From Bdellovibrionales bacterium (GTDB taxonomy: Bacteria > Bdellovibrionota > Bacteriovoracia > Bacteriovoracales > Bacteriovoracaceae): a stretch of 6,925 nt of DNA. Where the stretch lies: NCBI GenBank assembly GCA_030633015.1, contig DAOVTR010000086.1, positions 1-6,925 on the forward strand. The letters are read 5' to 3'. A program made the position numbers and the translations under genes. Under the pieces are notes generated by a model that was not told where the DNA came from, made no database searches, and saw only the letters and a list, made by a program, of their open reading frames with translations. Positions 1 through 6,433 of the stretch are shown here, piece by piece (within the stretch, counting starts at the first letter, position 1; each line of letters opens with the position of its first letter).

Positions 1-51
1 CCCCATGAATCCAACTCGATCTTTTTGTTGCTTAATATGATTAGATATTTT

Positions 52-1584
52 TTAATATACTTCTTTGTTATTGTTGCTTTGTAAAAAATCAGAATCAATT
101 TTAAGATATAAATAATTTGTTTTAGAATCGATATAATAATGATCTTCGGAAATAAAATATTTCTTTGAACTGATGTGATCTTGAATGATTAATTCAAGGT
201 TTTTTTCCACAAACAATTTATCAAATACAACTGCTGCAAGCTCGCTTTTAACATAAGTTCGATGATTTGCTTTGCAACTTCTAGATGTATATGTATCAAA
301 AATATTTCCTTCTACCCTTACTCTTTTTTTAGTAGTTTTAAAAATAGGTTTTAAAAATGTCCCTGCTATTTTAACGATCATAACACCACCGGGCGATAAA
401 GTTCCAAGAAAGTTATGCTTATAGTTTTCAATAATGTCTGACTTTGATTTATATTCTTTGTTATTTCTCCCCTCACTTTGCTCAACCTTATTCATATAAA
501 GGACAAACCATGTTTTTTTTTCTTTTTCACCATAAAATGAAGAACGAGCTGTTTCAAAATCCTCCCAAAACCTTAAATTTGCTTGATCATAACTTTCTAG
601 GAATGACTCTTTTTTATTTAGAAACGAAATATTTCCCATCTCATCTAAATTAAAATCATCATATTTTTGTTTTAAAAAATCACGCCTTTGACCATGAAAA
701 TTTATATATTTTATTTCAGTCATCTCTGGTGTCGAATAAACATATCTAATACTATTTTTCCTTTGAAATGCATCTACATCTGAATACTTCATCCAAATAT
801 TGCCTTTAATTTCAAAATCAAAATCTTCGACAACAGCAACAACACGCTTAGACTCAAGGAGTATCTCATTTAAGGTATCATTATCAAATCCTGTTTTTAA
901 AAGTTCAAAAGATAATATTTTATTTAAACGTAAACCATTTTTGTTCTTTTTATAATCAACATCAAATTTTTGATCAACAACATATGAAAATATTTTATCT
1001 GAATCTACCTTAAGGCCATTTGATAAATATAAACCAATTTTTATATTTTTAACATTGGATATGTTTTGCAAGTTCCTACCAATCAAATTCAAATTTATAA
1101 ATATGGATGTACTATTTTGCAATACCTTAAATTGTTCTTGTATGTACTGCTGTTTAATTTGCAAATGGTTACTTGACTTAAAAAAACGATTAAAAACAAC
1201 AGTATCAGTATTCCAAAAATCACCTTTCAAATCAGAAAAAGAATTTCCAATATCAAGATCGCCAACAAAATTCAAAATACTTTTTCTAGCACTAATGTTT
1301 TGATTCAAATTACTTTTTAGAGAAAGCGATAAAATCTTACTATTAGCTCCGCTATAATTAGCCTCAAATGAAACTTTTAAATTACTATTTGTAGCCTTTA
1401 ATTGAGGAACCCTAAATTCTCCCATTTGCGGGGTTCCTTCATAGAAATATTTTTGCATAATTTCTTGATTGCGGGACATTGCCAAGTTAGACGAGAGCTC
1501 TTTGGGTTGTGACGGATTATCACCACATGAAAAAAAATTAAGTAAAAATACGATAATTAATAAATTTTTGAATAATTCAATCAT
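52..1584 (-). CDS. Predicted lipoprotein of unknown function
   Basis: I do not recognise a family. The 510-residue protein begins with a type II signal peptide: one lysine (K6), a hydrophobic core LLIIVFLLNFF (8-18) and a cysteine at 20 followed by Gly-Asp. The lipobox FFSC has Phe at -3, where Leu is usual, so lipidation is likely but not certain. Gly at +2 would favour the outer membrane by the E. coli rule, which may not hold here. After a Ser/Asn/Pro-rich linker (about 21-40) the mature part alternates short hydrophobic and polar stretches, suggesting beta-rich folding; no transmembrane helix or known catalytic motif is visible. One further Cys (437) lies in the basic stretch TSRSCKANHRTY. 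A tract of nine A residues on the coding strand (plus-strand 513-521) encodes part of EKEKKTW (353-359). The start is set by AGGAGG. Codon use is AT-rich like its neighbours. It lies 89 bases after the HIT gene, probably with its own promoter. Confidence 0.85.
   Translation of the reverse strand: MIELFKNLLIIVFLLNFFSCGDNPSQPKELSSNLAMSRNQEIMQKYFYEGTPQMGEFRVPQLKATNSNLKVSFEANYSGANSKILSLSLKSNLNQNISARKSILNFVGDLDIGNSFSDLKGDFWNTDTVVFNRFFKSSNHLQIKQQYIQEQFKVLQNSTSIFINLNLIGRNLQNISNVKNIKIGLYLSNGLKVDSDKIFSYVVDQKFDVDYKKNKNGLRLNKILSFELLKTGFDNDTLNEILLESKRVVAVVEDFDFEIKGNIWMKYSDVDAFQRKNSIRYVYSTPEMTEIKYINFHGQRRDFLKQKYDDFNLDEMGNISFLNKKESFLESYDQANLRFWEDFETARSSFYGEKEKKTWFVLYMNKVEQSEGRNNKEYKSKSDIIENYKHNFLGTLSPGGVMIVKIAGTFLKPIFKTTKKRVRVEGNIFDTYTSRSCKANHRTYVKSELAAVVFDKLFVEKNLELIIQDHISSKKYFISEDHYYIDSKTNYLYLKIDSDFLQSNNNKEVY
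513..521 (-). repeat. A9 homopolymer tract inside the lipoprotein gene
   Basis: Nine consecutive A on the coding strand lie at residues 355-358 of the lipoprotein. Losing one A reads into TGA (494-492) after 363 residues, and gaining one reads into TAA (490-488) after 365 residues, so either indel truncates the protein almost immediately. Tracts of this length can slip during replication, but runs of eight or nine also occur elsewhere in this AT-rich window. Confidence 0.6.
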
Positions 1585-1588
1585 AAAA

Positions 1589-1594
1589 CCTCCT
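1589..1594 (-). promoter_or_regulatory. Strong Shine-Dalgarno of the lipoprotein gene
   Basis: AGGAGG followed by TTTT and ATG on the minus strand is the best ribosome site in the window. It fixes the lipoprotein start at 1584 and indicates efficient translation independent of the genes upstream. Confidence 0.85.
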
Positions 1595-1613
1595 GATTTA
1601 GAAGGTCTATATA

Positions 1614-1642
1614 ATTATAAATAAAAAAGAAATTTTTAAGAA
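1614..1642 (-). promoter_or_regulatory. Candidate sigma70-type promoter for the lipoprotein gene
   Basis: On the minus strand a perfect TATAAT (1619-1614) is preceded, after a 17-base spacer, by TTCTTA (1642-1637), which matches the -35 consensus TTGACA at three of six positions. It would start transcription near 1607, leaving a leader of about 23 bases with the strong ribosome site. The region is so AT-rich that a TATAAT by chance is realistic, so support is moderate. Confidence 0.4.
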
Positions 1643-1648
1643 CTTAAA
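1635..1648. repeat. 14-base perfect palindrome TTTAAG-N2-CTTAAA
   Basis: The arms TTTAAG and CTTAAA are separated by AA on the plus strand. The palindrome covers the candidate -35 box of the lipoprotein promoter. It could be an operator half-site pair or a weak hairpin. On the minus strand it is followed by AATTTCTTTTTTATTT, so a poor intrinsic terminator after the HIT gene is possible, but the stem has no GC-rich base. Confidence 0.35.
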
Positions 1649-1673
1649 GATATTTTTTTTTCACTTTTGAAAC

Positions 1674-2021
1674 TTACTTCCCAAAGCTTCCAAGTTGTTC
1701 ACCAAAAAGAAGATGAAAATGAGTATGAAAAACGGTCTGTCCGCCATATTTCCCATGATTGGTAACAATCCGATATCCATTTTGTGTAAATTTATTTTGA
1801 CTAGTAAATTTATTAATGGAATTAAAAATATCCAATAAATGATTCGGATTATTATTAATCATTTCCGATACATTTTTACTATGTATCTTATGAATAAATA
1901 ATAAATGTCCCAATGACTGGGGAGAAATATCCTTAAACGCTACAGTAGCACTGTCTTCGTAGACAATCTCTGCAATAATTTCCTTACTAATTATCTTACA
2001 AAACAAACAATCTTGAGCCAT
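1674..2021 (-). CDS. HIT (HINT-type) nucleotide-binding protein
   Basis: HINT-branch histidine-triad proteins are small dimeric nucleotide hydrolases acting on purine nucleoside phosphoramidates and adenylates; the physiological substrate is often unclear. The triad HTHFHLL is near the C-terminus (residues 99-105 from the ATG), preceded by NHGKYGGQTVFHTH. The N-terminus DCLFCKIISKEI carries a CxxC pair, a possible zinc site as in many HINT proteins. The start ATG at 2021 gives 115 residues, within the usual 110-140. A longer reading from GTG at 2033 would overlap the murA stop and add four residues (MRKS), but AGGAAGAG lies directly before the ATG and the family normally begins just before the CxFC block, so ATG is preferred. 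The gene sits eight bases after murA and is likely in the same transcript. The C-terminus (GEQLGSFGK) lacks the Trp-Pro-Pro tail common in HINT proteins. No functional link to MurA can be read from the sequence. Confidence 0.93.
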   Translation of the reverse strand: MAQDCLFCKIISKEIIAEIVYEDSATVAFKDISPQSLGHLLFIHKIHSKNVSEMINNNPNHLLDIFNSINKFTSQNKFTQNGYRIVTNHGKYGGQTVFHTHFHLLFGEQLGSFGK

Positions 2022-2022
2022 A

Positions 2023-2030
2023 CTCTTCCT
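2023..2030 (-). promoter_or_regulatory. Shine-Dalgarno of the HIT gene deciding ATG over GTG
   Basis: AGGAAGAG overlaps the last base of the murA TGA stop and puts its AGGA core five bases before ATG at 2021. The competing GTG at 2033 lies upstream of this site and inside the end of murA, where no comparable ribosome site is seen. Confidence 0.75.
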
Positions 2031-3295
2031 CACCTAATATAATCATTACTACGTTTGATTTTTACACCTAAATTAAAAAGTTTTTGATCAATTTTTTCAT
2101 ACCCACGATCTAAATGATATACTCGTTGAATATCACTGGTGCCTTTTGCCATCATTCCTGCAATAAGAAGTGCTGCCGATGCCCTAAGATCAGTACACAT
2201 TATTGGGGCTCCTTTTAATTTTTTTTTGCCAGAAATATATGCAGATTTTCCTTTTAACTTTATATTTGCTCCTAAACGATTTAATTCCGGAACATGCATA
2301 AACCTATTTTCAAAAATATTCTCAGTAATAACCGATGGGCCATCACACGTTAAAGTTAAGGTCATTATTTGAGCCTGTAAATCAGTTGGAAAACCGGGAT
2401 AAGGAGAAGTTTCAATGTTTGCCCCTTTTAATAATGACGGAATAACTTTAATTGTTTTATTTTCAACTTTTAGATTTGCCCCCATTTTTTCTAACAACTC
2501 TAACACCATCTCTAAATGCTTAGGCTCACAATTATTTATAACAATTTCACTATTGGTGGCAAGGGCAGCCATTATATACGTACCTGCTTCTATTCGATCA
2601 GGAATTGCCCTATATTTAGTTGATTTTAGCTCAGAGACGTCTATGCCAGAAATTTCAATTGCAGTTGTTCCATCTCCACTAATAATCGCTCCCATTGATC
2701 TTAGAAAACTTGCTAAATCAACGATTTCAGGCTCCATTGCAGCATTTTTTATGACTGTTTTTCCCTTTGCTAAAACTGCTGACATCATTATATTTTCAGT
2801 TGCTCCTACTGATGGAAAAGGTAAAACTATTTGACTACCTTTTAACCCTAAGGTCACTACCTCAGCATATCCTCCTTCCACACCAATGCTTGCATTCATC
2901 TTAGCAAAACTATCCAAATGAATATCGACAGGTCTAGAACCGATTGCACACCCTCCAGGCAAAGAGACTAGGGCCTTATTAAATCTTGCCAGCAATGGCC
3001 CTAAAACTAAAATAGACGCCCTCATGGTTTTAACAAGTTCATAAGTTGCTTCTAGAGATTTAATATCCGAAGAATCGAAAATTGTTTCATTCTCATTTTG
3101 ACTGATTTTGACCCCTAGATCTGATAAGAGCTTTTTCATGGTTCTTACGTCTCTAAGATCAGGTAAATCAAAAAGAGTCACAGGGTTAGGATTTAAGATA
3201 ATGGCAGCCATTATTGGAAGATAAGCATTTTTTGAACAAGAAATATTTACCATTCCAGACAAAGCTGAAGGGCCATCAATTAATAGTTTATCCAT
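2030..3295 (-). CDS. murA: UDP-N-acetylglucosamine 1-carboxyvinyltransferase MurA
   Basis: MurA transfers enolpyruvate from phosphoenolpyruvate to UDP-GlcNAc, the first committed step of cytoplasmic peptidoglycan precursor synthesis. The 421 residues match the family (E. coli 419). Key residues are in place: K22-N23 in SKNAYLPIMAA, the catalytic-loop cysteine C116 in LPGGCAIGSRPVDIHL, RAIPDRIEAGTY (229-240), D305 in GFPTDLQAQIMTL, ENRFMHVPELNRLGA (329-343) and R397 in HLDRGYEKID. The active-site Cys, rather than the Asp of naturally fosfomycin-insensitive forms, predicts an enzyme that fosfomycin can alkylate; this is inference from the family. The ATG is six bases after the prmC TGA, with only a weak AAGAAG ribosome site and an A8 run (3295-3302) spanning the last base of the prmC stop to the first base of the ATG. 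A prmC-murA linkage also occurs in some deltaproteobacteria, from memory. Its TGA stop lies eight bases before the HIT ATG. Confidence 0.98.
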   Translation of the reverse strand: MDKLLIDGPSALSGMVNISCSKNAYLPIMAAIILNPNPVTLFDLPDLRDVRTMKKLLSDLGVKISQNENETIFDSSDIKSLEATYELVKTMRASILVLGPLLARFNKALVSLPGGCAIGSRPVDIHLDSFAKMNASIGVEGGYAEVVTLGLKGSQIVLPFPSVGATENIMMSAVLAKGKTVIKNAAMEPEIVDLASFLRSMGAIISGDGTTAIEISGIDVSELKSTKYRAIPDRIEAGTYIMAALATNSEIVINNCEPKHLEMVLELLEKMGANLKVENKTIKVIPSLLKGANIETSPYPGFPTDLQAQIMTLTLTCDGPSVITENIFENRFMHVPELNRLGANIKLKGKSAYISGKKKLKGAPIMCTDLRASAALLIAGMMAKGTSDIQRVYHLDRGYEKIDQKLFNLGVKIKRSNDYIR

Positions 3296-3301
3296 TTTTT
3301 T

Positions 3302-4198
3302 TCACTTCTTTTGTGCCTCAATCAATCTTTTTCGTCCTGAATAATCATTGATTATATTAATATTATAAAATCCATTTATTAACAATTTATTTTTAAATGA
3401 ATCTAAATGCTCTTCATGTCCTTCTAGCAATAACCATCCATCCTTAACTAATCTTAACTGAGATTGTACGAAAAACTCTTCATACCAAGCATCATACTCA
3501 TCATCATTTAAAAAGAGCGCAATTTCAGGTTCAAACAGCTTCACTGATTTATGTACTGTCTTTTTATCTGATAATTTTTTTATATATGGAGGATTGGATA
3601 TAATCAAATTAAAAGCGTGGTCGATCTTAGTCAATCTGTCACATTGTCTAAAACAAAGTGAACTGTCCCGATTTATCCTATATCGCAAATGGAAAAAATT
3701 TTTCATTGCAACATTTAGTGCCTCTTTTGCTATATCTGTTGCCATGGCCATAATGCTATGATCAATTTCTTGAAGAATTGATAAAATTATTGCTCCCGAT
3801 CCTGTTCCAACGTCAATAATGCTCAATTCATTTGTATTTTTGGTTAACAGATCAATTTTTTTACAGGCAAGCTCTACTAGTAACTCTGTTTCAACTCTTG
3901 GAATTAATACATACTTGTTTATTAAAAATTCACTTTTATAAAAAAATCTTTTTCCCACAATATAAGCAATCGGTATCCCTTCATTTAAATCAGAAAAAAA
4001 GTTTATTATTTTTTCTTGATCATTTGGTATGAATATATCCTCTGTACTTACATTTAAATATGATGACATTATATTTTTTAAATAATCAAAATTAAGTCCC
4101 GGATAATTTTCTAAAAGTTTAACTTTGTTCTTTTTGAAAAATAATTCTACATAATCCCAAAAAGGAATTGAATTTAAAAGAATAATACTATTTTTCAT
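3302..4198 (-). CDS. prmC: Release factor glutamine N5-methyltransferase PrmC (HemK)
   Basis: PrmC uses S-adenosylmethionine to methylate the glutamine of the GGQ motif in RF1 and RF2, which raises their termination activity. The protein has 298 residues (E. coli 277). A divergent helical N-terminal domain is followed by the linker block PIAYIVGKRFFYKSEF (76-91) and LIPRVETELLVE (98-109). The SAM-binding motif I is IIDVGTGSGAI (127-137), and the acidic motif II residue is probably D155 (ATDIAKEAL). The substrate-glutamine motif NPPY is at 202-205, followed by FEPEIALFL (222-230). The NPPY plus FEPEIAL context and the position directly after prfA identify PrmC rather than another N-methyltransferase. 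The ATG shares one base with the prfA TAA stop, and AGGAAGAG inside the last prfA codons serves as ribosome site, so translation is likely coupled to that of its substrate RF1. The gene ends in TGA. The long, Lys/Asn-rich N-terminus is poorly conserved but not broken. Confidence 0.95.
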   Translation of the reverse strand: MKNSIILLNSIPFWDYVELFFKKNKVKLLENYPGLNFDYLKNIMSSYLNVSTEDIFIPNDQEKIINFFSDLNEGIPIAYIVGKRFFYKSEFLINKYVLIPRVETELLVELACKKIDLLTKNTNELSIIDVGTGSGAIILSILQEIDHSIMAMATDIAKEALNVAMKNFFHLRYRINRDSSLCFRQCDRLTKIDHAFNLIISNPPYIKKLSDKKTVHKSVKLFEPEIALFLNDDEYDAWYEEFFVQSQLRLVKDGWLLLEGHEEHLDSFKNKLLINGFYNINIINDYSGRKRLIEAQKK

Positions 4199-5271
4199 TA
4201 CTCTTCCTGACCCTTGAGCAGGATTGCTTGATTATGAGCAATTAAGGCATCGACAACCGGAGCTAAATATCCTTCAATAATTTTATCTAAAGAATAAAGA
4301 GTTAATCCGATGCGATGGTCACTTAGTCTTCCTTGAGGAAAATTGTAGGTTCTAATCCTTTCAGATCGATCTCCACGTCCTACCATTCCGAGGCGTTTTG
4401 CTGATTCTTCATCATGTTGATCTTGAACCATCTTATCGTGAATTCTATTTCTTAAAATCTTTAATGCTTTATCTTTGTTTTTAATTTGAGATTTTTCATC
4501 TTGAATTGCAACAACAGTATTAGTAGGAAGATGAGTTACTCTAACAGCTGAGTCTGTTGTATTAACTGACTGCCCTCCACAACCTCCTGATCTATAAACA
4601 TCAACACGAACATCATTCATATCAAGTTCAAATTCTACATCATCAACCTCAGGCATTACCGCTACTGTTATTGTTGACGTATGAACTCTACCTTGAGATT
4701 CTGTTTTAGGAACACGCTGTACGCGATGGACTCCAGCTTCATATTTAAATTTAGAATAAACTTTATCTCCACTAATACTAAAAATAATCTCTTTTACTCC
4801 TTCATCTCCTTTACTTATAGAAACGACTTCAGAGCGAAATCCTTGATCTTTAATATAATTTTGATACATCCGAAATATATCACTCACAAAGATAGAAGCC
4901 TCATCTCCTCCTGCGCCTGCACGAATTTCAATCATCACATTTTTATCATCTAATGAATCTTTAGGCAGAAGTAAAACTTTTAAACGCTCTTCAATTTCAG
5001 AAATTTTAGGTTCATTTTCTGAGATTTCATCTTTTGCCATCTCACGCATATCTTCATCTTTTTCAGTTTTAATTATTTCTTTAGCTTCATCGAGATCATT
5101 TTTGAACTTCTTATATTCTTGATAAGTTAAAACAACTTCTTCTAAATTTGCTCTCTCTTCTGTTGTTTTTTTAAACTCTACTTGTCTATCGTAAATAGTA
5201 GGATCTGCTAACTTTTCAGTAAGACGTTCATATCGATCAACAACTTGTTCTAATCGGTCAAAAATAGACAA
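4198..5271 (-). CDS. prfA: Peptide chain release factor 1 (RF1)
   Basis: RF1 recognises UAA and UAG stop codons in the ribosomal A site and triggers release of the finished peptide. The 357 residues match the family length (E. coli about 360). The coiled N-terminal domain (about 1-105) is followed by the PCRF segment IRAGAGGDEA (116-125), the codon-reading PxT motif as P188-K189-T190 in HRVQRVPKTESQGR, and the catalytic GGQ at 232-234 in RSGGCGGQSVNTTDSAVR. The basic block GRGDRSERIRTYNFPQGR follows at 298-315. PxT, rather than the SPF of RF2, separates it from prfB. Translation starts at TTG, supported by GGAGG six bases upstream and by the expected N-terminus MSIFDRLEQV. The gene follows the DUF1385 stop by 14 bases and overlaps prmC by one base. 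The residue before GGQ is Cys, where Ala or Pro is more usual to my knowledge. Confidence 0.98.
   Translation of the reverse strand: MSIFDRLEQVVDRYERLTEKLADPTIYDRQVEFKKTTEERANLEEVVLTYQEYKKFKNDLDEAKEIIKTEKDEDMREMAKDEISENEPKISEIEERLKVLLLPKDSLDDKNVMIEIRAGAGGDEASIFVSDIFRMYQNYIKDQGFRSEVVSISKGDEGVKEIIFSISGDKVYSKFKYEAGVHRVQRVPKTESQGRVHTSTITVAVMPEVDDVEFELDMNDVRVDVYRSGGCGGQSVNTTDSAVRVTHLPTNTVVAIQDEKSQIKNKDKALKILRNRIHDKMVQDQHDEESAKRLGMVGRGDRSERIRTYNFPQGRLSDHRIGLTLYSLDKIIEGYLAPVVDALIAHNQAILLKGQEE
4201..4208 (-). promoter_or_regulatory. Shine-Dalgarno of prmC inside the prfA 3' end (TAATG junction)
   Basis: AGGAAGAG lies in the final codons of prfA, with its AGGA core six bases before the prmC ATG. The stop and start share one base (TAATG), a standard arrangement for translational coupling. 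The same octamer precedes the HIT gene. Confidence 0.75.
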
Positions 5272-5277
5272 CTATGG

Positions 5278-5282
5278 CCTCC
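5278..5282 (-). promoter_or_regulatory. Shine-Dalgarno of prfA deciding a TTG start
   Basis: The minus strand reads TTTGGAGGCCATAG and then TTG. GGAGG is a full match to the anti-Shine-Dalgarno core, with a six-base spacer. No ATG or GTG is at a suitable distance, so the site fixes TTG at 5271 as the prfA start. It lies within the 14-base gap after the DUF1385 stop. Confidence 0.85.
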
Positions 5283-5285
5283 AAA

Positions 5286-6431
5286 TTATTCTAAAAAATC
5301 TTTAAGCTCTAAGTTTCCGTTTTCAATGTCTTCAACTTTCGCTATATCAATCTCATCTAAAGTCATCACTTTTCCACTAGCTTTTTTAAGTTCATAAGTT
5401 TCTTCTAGGAAGAGAACTGTCCTTATTGAAGAAAGAGCTACTTCTAACTGTGAGTCATCAGGCTCTCTCGTGGTGAGCCTTTGTAACATTAATCCCGGCC
5501 AACTCATAATTTTACCCCACCATGAATTAGAGTATTTACCTGAGAGTTTTATAAGCTCATAAGAAATTCCTGCGATAGGAAATGTTAAAAGAATTTTATA
5601 AAAAACGGCGACAAGGTGGCGAAGAATCGGATTTAAATTTGGAGCAACATTTATAAATGCAAAAACAATCGAAAATAAAACAATGGAAATAAAAAGTAAA
5701 AAGAAAATAAACGTTGTTCCACAACGAGGATGAAAAGTCGTATACTTTTTTGCATTTTGAACTGTTAATTCATCCTTGGCCTCAAACGTTGAAATCGACT
5801 TGTGTTCTGCACCGTGATATTGAAATACTCTTCTTATATCTGGAAATAATCCTATAACGTAAATATATGAAATAAAAATTAAAGCTTTAATAATTCCATC
5901 AACTGCATGGAACTGAAAACTTTGCAGCCCCCACTGGGCCCCTACTGTTTTTTCAAGCAAAAAAGTTAGTCCATGAGGCAGAAGTACAAATAGTAAAATA
6001 CCAAAAATAAAAGAAGATAATATTGTTAAAAAAGTCGTCAAGCCTATACTTTGTTTTTTTTGCTTTTCTTTTTCAAAATCTTCTTTAGATATTCCTTTTT
6101 TTTCTGCCTTTTCTCGCAACTCTTCATCCATTGCAATATTGGCGGAATAATTTAAAGAAACAATCCCATTTGCCATGGTCTCAATCAATATTAAAATTCC
6201 ACGTATAAATGGCTTCTTAAGAAATTGAATTTTTTTATTTAAACTAAACCATTGATCACGTCTTAATCGAATTCGACCATCTGGTTTTCTTACTGCAACA
6301 ACAAATGCATTAGGTGATCTCATCATCACCCCTTCAATAACAGCTTGACCACCAATAGATGAATACTTTTTTTCGACTATTTCATTTAAAAATATTGGTG
6401 AATAAAAAACACTCTTTAGTTGTTTATTCAC
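5286..6431 (-). CDS. DUF1385 (YqhQ-like) polytopic membrane protein
   Basis: This 381-residue membrane protein belongs to the DUF1385 family (B. subtilis YqhQ type), whose biochemical function is not established. The family signature GGQAVIEGVMMRSP is at residues 27-40, followed by a VAVRKPDG strand. Further conserved-looking blocks are HGAEHK (206-211), TTFHPRCGT (231-239) and PGLMLQRLTTREPDDSQ (312-328). Hydrophobic segments fit membrane helices at about 131-155, 178-197, 240-262 and 270-292, with a weaker one near 75-95. A highly charged Lys/Glu stretch (101-128) probably forms a cytoplasmic helix. The start is GTG, two bases after the rho stop. No ATG, GTG or TTG lies between it and the signature, so this start is the most plausible, although no clear Shine-Dalgarno precedes it and translation may be coupled to rho. 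The His/Glu/Cys blocks could bind a metal, which is inference. The family is often found beside prfA, prmC and rho. Confidence 0.93.
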   Translation of the reverse strand: MNKQLKSVFYSPIFLNEIVEKKYSSIGGQAVIEGVMMRSPNAFVVAVRKPDGRIRLRRDQWFSLNKKIQFLKKPFIRGILILIETMANGIVSLNYSANIAMDEELREKAEKKGISKEDFEKEKQKKQSIGLTTFLTILSSFIFGILLFVLLPHGLTFLLEKTVGAQWGLQSFQFHAVDGIIKALIFISYIYVIGLFPDIRRVFQYHGAEHKSISTFEAKDELTVQNAKKYTTFHPRCGTTFIFFLLFISIVLFSIVFAFINVAPNLNPILRHLVAVFYKILLTFPIAGISYELIKLSGKYSNSWWGKIMSWPGLMLQRLTTREPDDSQLEVALSSIRTVLFLEETYELKKASGKVMTLDEIDIAKVEDIENGNLELKDFLE

Positions 6432-6433
6432 GT

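Noticed and set aside
1..51. Possible gene start (ATGGGG on the minus strand at 7-2), plus-strand gene end (TGA at 38-40), or terminator after the lipoprotein
   Set aside because: Too short to judge. There is no convincing ribosome site, no stable hairpin with a T-run, and no recognisable peptide in any frame.
444..1303. Two plus-strand open frames of 69 and 82 residues
   Set aside because: Both are antisense to the lipoprotein gene, rich in Phe/Cys/Leu as expected from complementing Lys/Asn-rich codons, and lack ribosome sites.
1658..1671. Inverted repeat TTTCA-N4-TGAAA just after the HIT stop
   Set aside because: The stem is five weak pairs. In the transcribed direction it is followed by A residues rather than T, so it does not fit an intrinsic terminator.
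2415..2834. 139-residue open frame on the plus strand
   Set aside because: It lies wholly antisense to murA, whose reading frame is unmistakable. It has no ribosome site and its translation shows no motif.
3295..3302. A8 run at the prmC-murA junction as a slippage or frameshift site
   Set aside because: It runs from the last base of the prmC stop through the gap to the A of the murA ATG, so slippage would not change either product. It is better explained as an AT-rich spacer.
3832..4953. Plus-strand open frames of 66 and 90 residues
   Set aside because: They are complements of prmC and prfA respectively, with no independent coding signal.
6054..6061. A8 run in the DUF1385 gene as a phase-variation site
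   Set aside because: It encodes part of a Lys-rich charged segment in a conserved housekeeping context, and runs of this length are expected at this base composition. There is no reason to switch this gene.
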